Assembly: GCF_003260195.1 (NCBI RefSeq)
Contig: NZ_QEIH01000003.1
Location: 434,001-498,000, forward strand
DNA from: Lutibacter citreus
GTDB taxonomy: Bacteria > Bacteroidota > Bacteroidia > Flavobacteriales > Flavobacteriaceae
Reading direction: 5' to 3'
DNA length: 64,000 nucleotides
Of the stretch, positions 44,702-54,363 are shown one piece after another. Both the position numbers and the translations under genes were made by a program. The notes below the pieces were generated by a model. That model saw only the letters and a list, made by a program, of their open reading frames with translations. It did no database searches and was not told the DNA's origin. Every line of letters starts with the position of its first letter. Within the stretch, counting starts at the first letter, position 1.

Positions 44702-45487
44702 ATGCAAACAGATAAAATGTTTAATAGTATTTCTAAAGTAAAATTACTAATTGTAGAAGACGAAATTTTATTAGCAAATGATATCGCTAATAAGCTTAGT
44801 GATAATAATTATCACATTGTGGGTATCGCAGATACCGCTAAAAAAGCATTAGAAATATTAGCCAAAAATCATGATATAGATATGATATTGATAGATATTA
44901 TTCTAAAAGGTGAATTTGATGGTATAGAGCTTGCTCGTTTAGTAAATGATAAATATAGTATTCCATTTCTTTTTCTAACATCTCATGCGGACAGTTATAT
45001 TATTGAACGAGCTAAAAGTGTTAAGCCACATGCTTATTTACTTAAACCATTTAACAATCGCCAAGTCTGTATTGCAATTGAACTCGCTTTAAAAAACTTT
45101 TCTAATAAATTTTCTGAAAATGAAATACTAGATAAAAGGGATTTTGACTCTTCAGAAAATCAAGTGCTTAACATTAAAGATAGTTTGTTTCTTAAAAAAA
45201 ATCATCATTTTGAACGCGTTCGCTTACAAGAGATTCTCTTTTTAAAAGCAGACAGTAATTATTGTACTATACATACTAATTCAGACCGTTTTATCTACTC
45301 AGTTGGACTAAACAAAGTAGAAGAACAACTACCAGTTAAACGTTTTATGAGAGTTCATCGAAGCTATGTTGTTAATATCAGTTCTGTAAATGGCTTCGAG
45401 GGTAATATGCTTTTTATTGGTGATAATAAAATCCCCGTTAGTAAAGCTCATAAAGACGAAGTCTTCAAACTTTTTAGAACTATCTAA
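44702..45487 (+). CDS. LytTR-family response regulator
   Basis: 261 residues: receiver domain (12-130) with acidic pocket VEDE (18-21), phosphoacceptor Asp65 (MILIDIIL), Thr/Ser switch FLTSH and Lys LLKPF; then a LytTR DNA-binding domain (about 160-258; ILFLKADSNYCTIHT, FMRVHRSYVVNIS, IPVSKAHKDEVFKLF). It is encoded directly after the TPR kinase and should bind paired 9-bp direct repeats near its target promoters; targets are not evident. ATG 44702 gives a short tail before the receiver; 44717 would also serve. Confidence 0.88.
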   Translation: MQTDKMFNSISKVKLLIVEDEILLANDIANKLSDNNYHIVGIADTAKKALEILAKNHDIDMILIDIILKGEFDGIELARLVNDKYSIPFLFLTSHADSYIIERAKSVKPHAYLLKPFNNRQVCIAIELALKNFSNKFSENEILDKRDFDSSENQVLNIKDSLFLKKNHHFERVRLQEILFLKADSNYCTIHTNSDRFIYSVGLNKVEEQLPVKRFMRVHRSYVVNISSVNGFEGNMLFIGDNKIPVSKAHKDEVFKLFRTI

Positions 45488-45657
45488 AATATATCACATC
45501 ATTTTTATAGTTCACAATTAATTATTTTTTACTTACTCATAAATTTTGGCTGTTTACTAAAATAATCTGCCCATTCACTCATCTATTTTTATTTAAAGGA
45601 TTTGTTTTATCAGATTTGAGAAACGAAAACAAATATTAATCTTTAAATAAAAGTATC

Positions 45658-47070
45658 ATGAAAAGAACATTAAACGTTTCTGGGCAATCTATAAGCCAAT
45701 GGGCTGGAGTCCAGGTTTGGCAGGGAAACCGTGGAATTTTTCGCAATATTACAGCTTATTGGAATTGGTCTAGGACTTTTCATCAACATTACGAAGTTGT
45801 TAGATACGATGATGGTTCGTTTTGGGTGCCAGCATCAACAAATCCGCCTGCAGTTTGGGGAGGATATACTCAAATAGTTGGCACAGTACCTACAGGCGTT
45901 CAGCCAGTTAATCCAAATGGCACAGAATTTAGACCAGATACAACCTATATCTGGATTCCATATAGAAGCATTCCACAACATATAATACCTGGTATAACAA
46001 CCAATCAAGTTGTGTGTGGATATCCGCTTTATCCACCAATTCATTTATTAGAATTTTCAGTAAACCAAAATAAATTAATTAAATCAAAAACAATGAAAAA
46101 TCAAAAAATTATTGCCACGCACAATCTTCTTGATGCTATTTTAGCACCAGAAGAAAACAGTCAATCCAATTTTCAGGATAAAGACGGATTAATCTCATTT
46201 GTAAACCTAAGTAGCTCCTTTGTTAAAGATAATAAAGAGTTTGAGTTAGGTCAACAAACGTGTGATAAGATTTCAAATTTTATAGCAACTTTGAGAACAA
46301 AGGTATTTGATAAATTATCTAGTGGAGCTTTAAAACCAGTAGGTGGTGATCCTAAGCCAAAAACACAGTGGGATAAAGCAGTTACACACTACATGTTTTA
46401 TTTACTTACAGAAATGGGAGGACTAACCAATTTCAGTATAACTTCTGAAACATATTCCGTAACTCAATTTGTTATGGATTTTAACACTGCATTTGTAAAA
46501 ATATTATTTGATGCGGCAGTAGTACCAGAGGCGATAATTGGAGATATTTCTAGTTTTATTGGTGGCGTAGGTGAATCATTACGTTTTAGTTGGGATGATA
46601 AAAAAAGAACATACAATAATGTCCTTCTAGGGCAATGTCATGAGGCTGTTCCTATGGATTCAACTGGAGATTATCGCTATTTTCCAAAAATTAAATACTA
46701 TCATATTGTTATAGATTCTTCGCAGCAAGAATTTACTACACCTTGTACTGATACTAAAAAAGTAACATTTAACTTTAAATATGAGTATTATGTAACCGGA
46801 TTAAATTCAGATTTATTTGACAAAAAGTCTCAACTTTACAAAGATTTTAATGCGTTTCTAGATAAAGCTCAACAGACAAATGCTAAGGATGCTAATAATA
46901 AATTAGATCAAATATTAGATGGAACAGTATCAGATGGTCTAAATGCTAAGCCAAGTGTTTTAGGCGCGATTATAGATCCAGATGTAAATGTATTTGGCGT
47001 TGATTTGAACCAATATCCTAAAGTTAAAATTCAACCTGAATCAGCTATACAATCAATTTTAAATCATTAA
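45658..47070 (+). CDS. Hypothetical protein, possible fusion of two genes
   Basis: 470 residues, no signal peptide. Residues 1-140 are unusual: very rich in Trp, Tyr, Pro and Asn (ISQWAGVQVWQGNRGIFRNITAYWNWSRTFHQHYEV), probably a small beta-domain. An internal ATG at 46093 (MKNQKIIATHNLLDAI), preceded by an AT-rich AAATTAATTAAATC stretch that looks like an intergenic leader, starts a second, mainly helical part of 325 residues with a beta-rich end. The frame runs through without a stop. It may be two proteins joined by loss of a stop codon, or one protein with an internal start. No family recognised. Two terminators follow. Confidence 0.55.
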   Translation: MKRTLNVSGQSISQWAGVQVWQGNRGIFRNITAYWNWSRTFHQHYEVVRYDDGSFWVPASTNPPAVWGGYTQIVGTVPTGVQPVNPNGTEFRPDTTYIWIPYRSIPQHIIPGITTNQVVCGYPLYPPIHLLEFSVNQNKLIKSKTMKNQKIIATHNLLDAILAPEENSQSNFQDKDGLISFVNLSSSFVKDNKEFELGQQTCDKISNFIATLRTKVFDKLSSGALKPVGGDPKPKTQWDKAVTHYMFYLLTEMGGLTNFSITSETYSVTQFVMDFNTAFVKILFDAAVVPEAIIGDISSFIGGVGESLRFSWDDKKRTYNNVLLGQCHEAVPMDSTGDYRYFPKIKYYHIVIDSSQQEFTTPCTDTKKVTFNFKYEYYVTGLNSDLFDKKSQLYKDFNAFLDKAQQTNAKDANNKLDQILDGTVSDGLNAKPSVLGAIIDPDVNVFGVDLNQYPKVKIQPESAIQSILNH

Positions 47071-47093
47071 GAGTATCATAGTAGTATTATTTT

Positions 47094-47132
47094 AATTGAG
47101 TTATAATCTTTCTCTAAGGTTATAACTCAATT
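47094..47132 (+). terminator. Strong terminator after 47070
   Basis: AATTGAGTTATAA (47094-47106) and TTATAACTCAATT (47120-47132) form a perfect 13-bp stem with a 13-base loop, then TTTTAT. Confidence 0.85.
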
Positions 47133-47201
47133 TTATACTAAGATAAAAGCGAATGTTATAATTCTTCTTCGTTATAACTTATCTAAAAAGTAAAACAACT
47201 C

Positions 47202-47239
47202 AAAGAAAGCATTTAGGCTTAAACCTAGAGGCTTTCTTT
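47202..47239 (+). terminator. Second terminator with T-run
   Basis: AAAGAAAGC (47202-47210) pairs with GCTTTCTTT (47231-47239), with inner pairs TAGG/CCTA and a T-run. Two terminators in 110 bp with no gene between them suggest that a gene was lost here. Confidence 0.75.
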
Positions 47240-47251
47240 TTGTGATAATAG

Positions 47252-47443
47252 CACCATTTAAAACTGATTTTATTAGGCGCTTACTATGGTTTTAATAGAA
47301 ATAACAGCCCAGTAATTGGTAAATTAATTCTTGAACAAGTACCAGATAAAGAAGCTCAAAGTTTAAAAGTAAAATTTAAAGATATAAATCCAGTTTTTCA
47401 TCATTATTTATATTCGCAGCGTATAAATATCCAAATACCTTAA
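47252..47443 (+). pseudogene. Coding remnant of about 63 codons
   Basis: A frame without ATG that runs from an in-frame TAG at 47249 to the TAA at 47441-47443. It reads LKLILLGAYYGFNRNNSPVI, then GKLILEQVPDKEAQSLKVKF and KDINPVFHHYLYSQRINIQIP. The codon use and amino-acid mix are protein-like, unlike the flanks. Probably the 3' end of a lost gene; the family is not recognised. Confidence 0.4.
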
Positions 47444-47646
47444 AATTTTAATGATTACTAATACGTAGACCCGAGGAGAATGATTCTAATGAAGTTAGTA
47501 TGACTGTGGGATATTTGACATAGTATATAATTATAGCTATCATTTTAATAATAGTGCTAAATACAATATAATCGCCAGCGCCATCATTCTTAAATATTGC
47601 TTCATCTACTGGATAAACCAATATTGTAAAATGTATTATAATGTTA
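47444..47646. other. Non-coding stretch before repeat copy E
   Basis: It holds ATATTTGACATAGTATATAA (near 47508-47530), a degenerate match to the TATTTTACATAA arm of the palindromes at 41.9 and 59.2 kb, and an AT-rich inverted region up to copy E. No gene seen. Confidence 0.4.
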
Positions 47647-47790
47647 GCGTTATGTTACTTTGCTTTGGCTAAAAGCGAAAGTTTATCTACAGTTTCTTAA
47701 AAAAATTTATTCTCAAATGTTTCTTCTTCAATGTAATGATACACTTTTTATGCGACGACGTAGGAGGGAAGCATAATGTGTGTGGAATGG
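47647..47790. repeat. Dispersed repeat family 1, copy E
   Basis: It begins GCGTTATGTTACTTTGCTTT (the first 19 bases as in copy D) and ends GTAGGAGGGAAG (core 47763-47771) plus CATAATGTGTGTGGAATGG. It ends four bases before the stop codon of the LytTR gene on the other strand. Confidence 0.65.
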
Positions 47791-47793
47791 TAA

Positions 47794-48498
47794 TTAACTG
47801 CCATATAGTTTATTAATACTGCTTTTGTATGTTTGACCAATTGGAATTTTTTGCTCATTGATTAAAATACGATTACCCTCTATGAATTTTATTTTATCAA
47901 TCGCAACAATAAATGATTTGTGAACTCGTAAAAAGTTAGAAGGATTTAATAAATCTTCATAGTGAGAAATCTTTTCATGACTCACAATCATTCCATCTTT
48001 CAAAAACAGTTTGGTGTAATTTCCGTAGGCTTCTATGTATAATAAATCACTCAAGTCAATTTGATGGTGTTTTTTATCTCCTTTTACAAAAAACCGAGTA
48101 GAGCTTTCTGATGATCTTGAAACCTCTTTAATAACGGTCCTTGGAGCCTGAACATCTGAAACTTTATTTACAGCTTTAACCAAACGATCAAAACTAAAAG
48201 GTTTTAAAATATAATCAACTACGTTTAGTTCAAAGCCTTCTATAGCATGTTCTTTATAAGCAGTAGTAATAATGGTTTTTGGTGGTTTTGTCAATGTTTT
48301 TAAAAATTCTAAACCTCTAAGTTTTGGCATATTGATATCTAAAAACATAAAATCTACAGTGTTTTCATTTAAAAACTGCATGGCTTCCATGGCATTATAA
48401 CAATTTTCTTCTAACTGTACATGTGGTAGCATACTACAAAACTCTTCAATAATTTCATGTGCTAGCGGCTCATCATCAATGATTATATATTTAAGCAT
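47794..48498 (-). CDS. LytTR-family response regulator
   Basis: 234 residues: receiver (1-120; DDE at 8-10, phosphoacceptor Asp54 in FMFLDINMP, Lys in ILKPF) and LytTR DNA-binding domain (about 135-232; LLYIEAYGNYTKLF, FLRVHKSFIVAIDKI, IPIGQTYKSSINKL). Its start overlaps the kinase gene by 8 bases, giving a classical LytS/LytR-like pair. The pair is divergent from the ABC-peptidase cluster that begins at 49784, which is its likely target. Confidence 0.9.
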   Translation of the reverse strand: MLKYIIIDDEPLAHEIIEEFCSMLPHVQLEENCYNAMEAMQFLNENTVDFMFLDINMPKLRGLEFLKTLTKPPKTIITTAYKEHAIEGFELNVVDYILKPFSFDRLVKAVNKVSDVQAPRTVIKEVSRSSESSTRFFVKGDKKHHQIDLSDLLYIEAYGNYTKLFLKDGMIVSHEKISHYEDLLNPSNFLRVHKSFIVAIDKIKFIEGNRILINEQKIPIGQTYKSSINKLYGS

Positions 48499-49456
48499 GT
48501 TTAGAGATTTTTAAAGTTACTTTATAAGTATTGTTTTCTTGACAGCTATCAAGTTCGTATTTTTTCTGATAAATTAAAGCCAATCTACCTTTTAGATTTG
48601 TGAGTCCAATTCCATTAGTTTCACTAATTTCTTTAGGATCAAAATTATTCTCTATTTCAAAATTAATGAACTCTTTATCTTCATACAATTTGATATGAAT
48701 AAAGGCATTTTCTGTAAGGGTTTCAATACCATGTTTAAAAGCATTTTCTAAAAGAATGATGAACAATAATGGTGCTATTGATAAACTCGTGTCTATTTCG
48801 TGTTTAAAACTAATGTCTACGGTTTTTTTATACCGAATTTTATGAAGTTCTATATAATTATTTAAGTATTCAATTTCATCTCCAAGCTTAACGGTTTCTT
48901 TTTCACCTTCATAAATGGTGTAACGCATCATGTCCGATAATTTCAAAATAACATTTGGAGCTTGTTTAGAATTTTTAATAGTTAAAGCATATAAGTTGTT
49001 TAAAGTATTGAAAAAGAAATGTGGATTTATTTGCGCTCTAAGTAATGACAATTCTGTTTTAGATTTTTCGGCTTTTAGGTTTTGCACCCATTTCCATTGC
49101 TGATATATCCATAGACATAAACCCAAAAATAGAGGAAGTGGAACTAAGAGGAACAAAAAATGAATGTCTTCTTTAATTTTCGCATAAGCCTCAAAATCAA
49201 CTGAAAACAAACGAATATAAGTAAAAAACAGAAGAAGAGGCACATAAAAAAGTACAATTAACTTCCAGTATTTCTTTACGAAAGAAGGCTTTAACAAATA
49301 CACAAATCCAATCCAAAAGAATGCTAATAGTACAATTGTTATAGGATTATCGCGAAAGCTCATTAACCTGTCTATGGCCAAAGTTATTAAGAATAATAGG
49401 ATCAAAGCTAAGACACCTATAATAGCCCTCTTGCGTTTTTTTAAAAATGAAATCAT
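48491..49456 (-). CDS. LytS/YehU-type membrane histidine kinase
   Basis: 321 residues with four membrane helices in the first 120 residues and a short coil; then the His_kinase motif LSLLRAQINPHFFFNTLNNLYAL with His146, and a C-terminal ATPase domain (LLFIILLENAFKHGI N-box; NGIGLTNLKGRL G-box). There is no extracellular domain of note, so it may sense membrane state or small hydrophobic compounds through its helices. First gene of the two-component operon on the minus strand. Confidence 0.9.
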   Translation of the reverse strand: MISFLKKRKRAIIGVLALILLFLITLAIDRLMSFRDNPITIVLLAFFWIGFVYLLKPSFVKKYWKLIVLFYVPLLLFFTYIRLFSVDFEAYAKIKEDIHFLFLLVPLPLFLGLCLWIYQQWKWVQNLKAEKSKTELSLLRAQINPHFFFNTLNNLYALTIKNSKQAPNVILKLSDMMRYTIYEGEKETVKLGDEIEYLNNYIELHKIRYKKTVDISFKHEIDTSLSIAPLLFIILLENAFKHGIETLTENAFIHIKLYEDKEFINFEIENNFDPKEISETNGIGLTNLKGRLALIYQKKYELDSCQENNTYKVTLKISKHA

Positions 49457-49666
49457 ACTTCAAATTTACTGATGTTAAGTTGTTCTCACAAAGTTATTGA
49501 TATACACTATTCAAATTAGTACAAACACAGGTATTTCCCGGATGAACTGAATTGAGAGTGATTATAGGCTAATGGGACTCCATTATTATCGGCTTTGTCA
49601 TATTTAATTCTGTAGCCTAAACTAAGGACATATGTTTGTATCAAGTTAATATTAAAACTAAAAATT

Positions 49667-49753
49667 ATGAGAACATTAAGCAACACACAATTTAGAATTA
49701 GAGTAAATGCGTCTAACAGTAATACATGGAATTCAAAAAGACGTTTTAGATAA
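49667..49753 (+). CDS. 28-codon small ORF ahead of the ABC-peptidase cluster
   Basis: ATG-TAA frame encoding a basic peptide, MRTLSNTQFRIRVNASNSNT followed by WNSKRRFR (six Arg, one Lys). It is preceded by an AT-rich leader (TTAATATTAAAACTAAAAATT) of the same type as that before the next gene, and TATGTTTG at 49631-49638 fits TAnnTTTG. It ends 30 bases before the ABC ATPase start. It could be a secreted or sensed peptide, a leader peptide, or chance; conservation would decide. Confidence 0.4.
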   Translation: MRTLSNTQFRIRVNASNSNTWNSKRRFR

Positions 49754-49783
49754 TTAAACACATCAATTAAAAAGCTAACAATT

Positions 49784-50668
49784 ATGAATACATTAAAAAT
49801 TAATAATCTAACCAAGACCTATCCTAACGGAGTAAAGGCTCTAAACGGAATTAATTTGGAAATCACCAATGGAATGTTTGGTTTATTAGGACCAAATGGT
49901 GCAGGAAAATCATCATTGATGAGAACGTTAGCGACATTACAAGAAGCTGATAGTGGTACTGTCACCTTAGATGGTATTGATATACTCAATCAACCAGAAG
50001 AGCTTAGAAAAGTTTTAGGATATCTACCTCAAGAATTTGGAGTATATCCTGGAATAACTGCCGAACAACTTTTGGATCACATGGCAATTCTAAAAGGAAT
50101 AATCAATTCAAAAGAAAGAAAACAACTAGTAGATTACTTATTAGATAAAGTAAATCTTTATGAAAAGAGAAAAAAGAATGTAAAAAGTTTTTCTGGAGGA
50201 ATGAAACAACGTGTTGGAATTGCTCAAGCGTTAATTGGTAATCCTAAATTAATCATTGTAGATGAGCCTACTGCTGGTTTAGATCCTGGAGAGAGAAATC
50301 GTTTTTATAATTTGTTATCCGAAGTTGGAAAAAAAGTAATCGTTATACTTTCTACTCATATTGTTGATGATATACGTGAGTTATGTACCAAAATGGCTGT
50401 TATGAATTCTGGCCAAATTGTATACCAAGGAACTCCACAAAATGCTATTGATGATTTAGACGGAAAGGTATTTCAAAGAATTGTGGCTCGAGAAGATCTA
50501 GAAACATATGCGAATAACTATTCTATTATTTCGAACAAAATGGTAGGAGGGCAGCCATTAATTCATGTGTTTAGTGAAACCAACCCTGAAAATGGATTTG
50601 AGTTAGTGAACCCTAGTTTGGAAGATGTTTTCTTTTCCAGAATAAACACATCAAACACTTTAGTTTAA
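49784..50668 (+). CDS. ABC transporter ATP-binding subunit
   Basis: 294 residues with all motor motifs: Walker A GPNGAGKS (36-43), Q-loop YLPQEFG, signature SFSGGMKQR, Walker B LIIVDEPTAGLDP and switch His STHIVDD. The type is the ABC-2 exporter ATPase (CcmA/DRA family). It is followed after 17 bases by the fused permease-peptidase, its membrane partner. The pair should export a substrate or act as a membrane-stress device. It is divergent from the LytS/LytTR pair. Confidence 0.92.
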   Translation: MNTLKINNLTKTYPNGVKALNGINLEITNGMFGLLGPNGAGKSSLMRTLATLQEADSGTVTLDGIDILNQPEELRKVLGYLPQEFGVYPGITAEQLLDHMAILKGIINSKERKQLVDYLLDKVNLYEKRKKNVKSFSGGMKQRVGIAQALIGNPKLIIVDEPTAGLDPGERNRFYNLLSEVGKKVIVILSTHIVDDIRELCTKMAVMNSGQIVYQGTPQNAIDDLDGKVFQRIVAREDLETYANNYSIISNKMVGGQPLIHVFSETNPENGFELVNPSLEDVFFSRINTSNTLV

Positions 50669-50685
50669 TTTAAAAATTATTTATC

Positions 50686-53600
50686 ATGTTCATGACTTTC
50701 TTCTTTTCAGAATTAAAATATGCTTTCAAACGACCGATGATTTACATCTTTTTAGGATTAATGACTCTCTTAACCTTTGGAATTACAGCAAGCGGTATTC
50801 CATTTTTTGATACCATTGGCAATGCTTATGTAAACGCGCCTCACACCATTACAGTTTACACAACTTTTTTGACCCTTTTTGGTTTAATGATTGCTGCTTC
50901 ATTTTTTAATAATGCTGCTTTAAAAGATCATGAGAATAATTTTAATGAGATTTTATTTAGTGCTCCAATAAGTAAATCAGGTTATTTCTTCGGAAGATTC
51001 TTTGGCGCATTAGTTTTGGCAACGATACCTATGTTAGGTATCTTTTTTGGGGTTATATTAGGTACTATACTTGCACCTGCTTTGGGCTGGGTTGATCCTG
51101 AACGTTTTGGAAATTTCTATTTGGAAACATTTATAAACAACTATTTCCTTATCATTTTACCAAATATGTTTTTTGCAGGAACTATCATTTTCACAATAGC
51201 GAACAAGTGGAAAAGTACTGTAATTTCATTCGTTGGGTCATTAATCATTATCATTGGCTATATCGTTTCTGGAGCATTCATTTCAGATATTGACAATGAG
51301 ACAATCGCAGCTTTAACTGATACTTTCGGGATTAGAGCTTACGGATTGTATGCAAAATACTTCACATCAATTGAGAAAAACACCCTAAGTCCTTCTTTTT
51401 CTGGACTACTAATTCTTAACAGACTGTTATGGACTATAACAGGAGTAATTATTCTTGCCATTTCTTATTTTAGTTTTTCATTCCGAACTAAAAACACAAA
51501 GTTTAAAGCTCCTAAAGAAGATATTATAAAGTCCAAAGGAACATTTATACTTCCTGAATTAAATCCTATTTATGGTGCAAAAACAGAATGGACTCAATTC
51601 AAAAGTTTCTTTCTGATTAATTTCTTAAACATTGTAAAAAGCGCCGCGTTCAAAATATTATTTCTCTTTAGTGCTATAATTTTAATCGCAACCTTGTTTG
51701 GAGGAGCAGAATATTACGGACTGAAATCGTACCCTCTTACTTATAAAGTAATAGACACTATAAGAATATCAACAGAGATATTTGTGATTATTATTTTGGT
51801 ATTTTTTAGTGGTAATTTAATATGGAGAGATCGAGAAAGTAAAATCAATGAAGTAATTGATGCTACACCACATACGTCCTTAATTTCACTATCTACAAAA
51901 GCACTTTCATTAGTAAGTATTGCCACGATGATACATGTGTTTTTCATTATCTGCGGGATATTTTATCAATTGGCAAGTGGGTTTTATAACATAGAATTAG
52001 ACATTTACTTTTTAGACTTTCTTTACACGAGTTTAATGACTTACATCGTTTGGAGTGGAGTCATGATCATGATTCAAGTGCTTTTAAGCAATAAATATAT
52101 AGGGTATTTTGTGTCTATTTTGGTAGTATTTCTTTGGAGTTACCTATTATCAATTTTTGATGTAGAATCTAATATGCTTTCAATTGGCGGTGTACCAACA
52201 ATGATCTACTCAGATATGAATGCATTTGGGCCATCTTTAAAAGGAGTAATGTGGTTCAATTTGTATTGGGTTCTATTTTCTTTTATTTGCTTATTGATTG
52301 CTGGAGCGTTATGGAATAGAGGCGCTATTAGTTCTTTAAAAGAGCGAATTCAAATTGCAAAAAAACAAATACCAAAGAACTATCGAATAATTGTTTTTGG
52401 AACAGTTTTTTGTTGGATTGCAGTTGCAAGTTTTGTGTTTTATAATACTCAAGTATTGAACAAATATAAAACAAGTAGAGAGCTTGTACAATTGGCTGCT
52501 AATTATGAAAATGAATACAAAAAGTATAAAGATAATGAACAACCAAAAATTAGTGAAATAAAGTACTATGTTGATATATTTCCTTACAATAGAAATGCGC
52601 TTGTAAAAGCTACAATGACGCTTGTTAATGAATCTGAATCTATTATTGATTCTATTCATTACAGTATCGATTCACGTTGGGAACCTGAAATTAAGATACC
52701 TAATTCCAAATTGGTTTTAGACGACAAGAAGCTTGAATATAGAATTTACAAATTGTCAAAGCCAATGAATCCTGGAGATGAAATAAATATTGAAATAAAC
52801 ACGCAATACATATCAAAAGGATTTGAAAATGGAATTGGAAATACACGAATTATAAACAATGGTACGTTCTTAAATGAATCACGAGTCTTACCTTCACTTG
52901 GATACCAGTCCAGAAATGAAATAAGTGATAAAAACACACGTAAAGAATACGGTTTAAAACCGAGAATTGGTATCCCAGAATTAGAATCTGTGGATTCTCA
53001 TTACCGCATGAAAAACGATCTAACAAATGGTACTGCTGATTTTATTAACATTGAGGCTATAGTCTCAACCTCAGGTGATCAGATCGCTATTGCACCAGGC
53101 TCTTTATTAAAAAAATGGGAAGATAATGGACGTAATTATTACCACTATAAAGTAGATCATCCATCTCAGCATTTCTACTCTTTTATGTCTGCAAAATATG
53201 AAGTAAAAACACGTAAATGGAACGATATAGATATAGAAGTTTACTATGACAAAAAACATCCTCAAAATGTAACTATGATGTTGGATGCTATGGAAAGATC
53301 GCTTGATTATTATACCAAAAACTTTGGTCCATACATGCATAAACAATGCAGAATAATTGAATTTCCTAGATATGCGAATTTTGCACAAGCTTTCCCAGGT
53401 ACAATGCCATATTCTGAAGGTCTTGGTTTTATAATAAACTTAGAAGACGAAGAAGGAAACAATATAGTGGATGCAATCATTGCTCACGAGATGTCTCATC
53501 AATGGTGGGCACATCAGGTAGTAGGTGCTAAAATGCAAGGATCCACTATGCTCAGTGAAAGTTTTGCCGAATATTCTTCTTTAATGACTATGAAGAGTAT

Positions 53601-54276
53601 TGTCAAAAAACCAATGAAAATGCGTAAATTCTTAAAGTACAATCACGATAGATATTTAAGTGGTAGAAGTAATGATTCGGATAAAGAGTTACCACTTTAT
53701 AAGGTAGAAAATAAAATGCATATTCATTATGGGAAGGGAAGTGTAATTCTTTATGCATTACAAAATTATATTGGTGAAGAAAAGGTGAATACCGCCATGC
53801 GAAACTTCTTAGAAGAATTTAAATATAGAAAACCACCTTATCCTACTTCTTTAGATTTTATGAAACATTTGGAACCTCAGGTTCCTGATTCCTTAAAATA
53901 CTTAGTAAACGATTGGTTTAAAGAAATCACCTTATATGATAACCGATTAGAAAAAGCTTCCTATAAAAAATTAGAAAATGGAAGGTATCAAATCACGATG
54001 GATATCGAGGCTAAGAAATTATTAGCTGATACTATGGGAAATGAAACACCCATGCAATTAAACGATTGGATTGATGTAGGTGCTTTTGCTGATTCAGGTG
54101 AAGAGAGATTACTATTTGTAAAAAGAGTAAAGATGGATAGGCCTGAAATGACATTCAACTTTGAAATTGATTCGATCCCTGCAAAATTAGCTATAGATCC
54201 CTTTCATTTATTAATAGATAGAGTATATGAAGACAATATAAAAACTGCAATAAAAATTATGCTTAACAACAAATAA
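50686..54276 (+). CDS. ABC-2 permease fused to an M1-family aminopeptidase
   Basis: 1196 residues. The N-terminal 600 residues hold about 12 membrane helices in two ABC-2 permease halves. After a last helix near residues 565-585 the remaining 600 residues form an M1 (gluzincin) aminopeptidase facing the periplasm: zinc motif HEMSHQWWAHQ (His934, Glu935, His938), the downstream third ligand in MLSESFAEY, and a GTMPYSEGLGF stretch like the exopeptidase GxMEN region with Ser-Glu in place. Such fusions are known from Bacteroidetes. Export and peptide trimming may be coupled, for example processing an exported peptide or destroying an incoming antimicrobial peptide. Confidence 0.9.
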   Translation: MFMTFFFSELKYAFKRPMIYIFLGLMTLLTFGITASGIPFFDTIGNAYVNAPHTITVYTTFLTLFGLMIAASFFNNAALKDHENNFNEILFSAPISKSGYFFGRFFGALVLATIPMLGIFFGVILGTILAPALGWVDPERFGNFYLETFINNYFLIILPNMFFAGTIIFTIANKWKSTVISFVGSLIIIIGYIVSGAFISDIDNETIAALTDTFGIRAYGLYAKYFTSIEKNTLSPSFSGLLILNRLLWTITGVIILAISYFSFSFRTKNTKFKAPKEDIIKSKGTFILPELNPIYGAKTEWTQFKSFFLINFLNIVKSAAFKILFLFSAIILIATLFGGAEYYGLKSYPLTYKVIDTIRISTEIFVIIILVFFSGNLIWRDRESKINEVIDATPHTSLISLSTKALSLVSIATMIHVFFIICGIFYQLASGFYNIELDIYFLDFLYTSLMTYIVWSGVMIMIQVLLSNKYIGYFVSILVVFLWSYLLSIFDVESNMLSIGGVPTMIYSDMNAFGPSLKGVMWFNLYWVLFSFICLLIAGALWNRGAISSLKERIQIAKKQIPKNYRIIVFGTVFCWIAVASFVFYNTQVLNKYKTSRELVQLAANYENEYKKYKDNEQPKISEIKYYVDIFPYNRNALVKATMTLVNESESIIDSIHYSIDSRWEPEIKIPNSKLVLDDKKLEYRIYKLSKPMNPGDEINIEINTQYISKGFENGIGNTRIINNGTFLNESRVLPSLGYQSRNEISDKNTRKEYGLKPRIGIPELESVDSHYRMKNDLTNGTADFINIEAIVSTSGDQIAIAPGSLLKKWEDNGRNYYHYKVDHPSQHFYSFMSAKYEVKTRKWNDIDIEVYYDKKHPQNVTMMLDAMERSLDYYTKNFGPYMHKQCRIIEFPRYANFAQAFPGTMPYSEGLGFIINLEDEEGNNIVDAIIAHEMSHQWWAHQVVGAKMQGSTMLSESFAEYSSLMTMKSIVKKPMKMRKFLKYNHDRYLSGRSNDSDKELPLYKVENKMHIHYGKGSVILYALQNYIGEEKVNTAMRNFLEEFKYRKPPYPTSLDFMKHLEPQVPDSLKYLVNDWFKEITLYDNRLEKASYKKLENGRYQITMDIEAKKLLADTMGNETPMQLNDWIDVGAFADSGEERLLFVKRVKMDRPEMTFNFEIDSIPAKLAIDPFHLLIDRVYEDNIKTAIKIMLNNK

Positions 54277-54321
54277 ACGCCATTCCCGCCTGCCGGACGG
54301 GCTGGAAAACAGGTGTTTATT
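54272..54321 (+). terminator. Terminator hairpin with an inserted GC-rich palindrome
   Basis: AATAAACGCC (54272-54281) pairs with GGTGTTTATT (54312-54321) with one G-U pair. Inside is CCCGCCTGCCGGACGGG (54285-54301), far richer in GC than its surroundings. The outer stem is of the same sequence family as the terminator at 57353-57385. The left arm overlaps the stop codon of the fusion gene. Confidence 0.65.
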
Positions 54322-54363
54322 CAAACCAATACCAACAATAATTAGTTAAATTAAAAACGTGTT

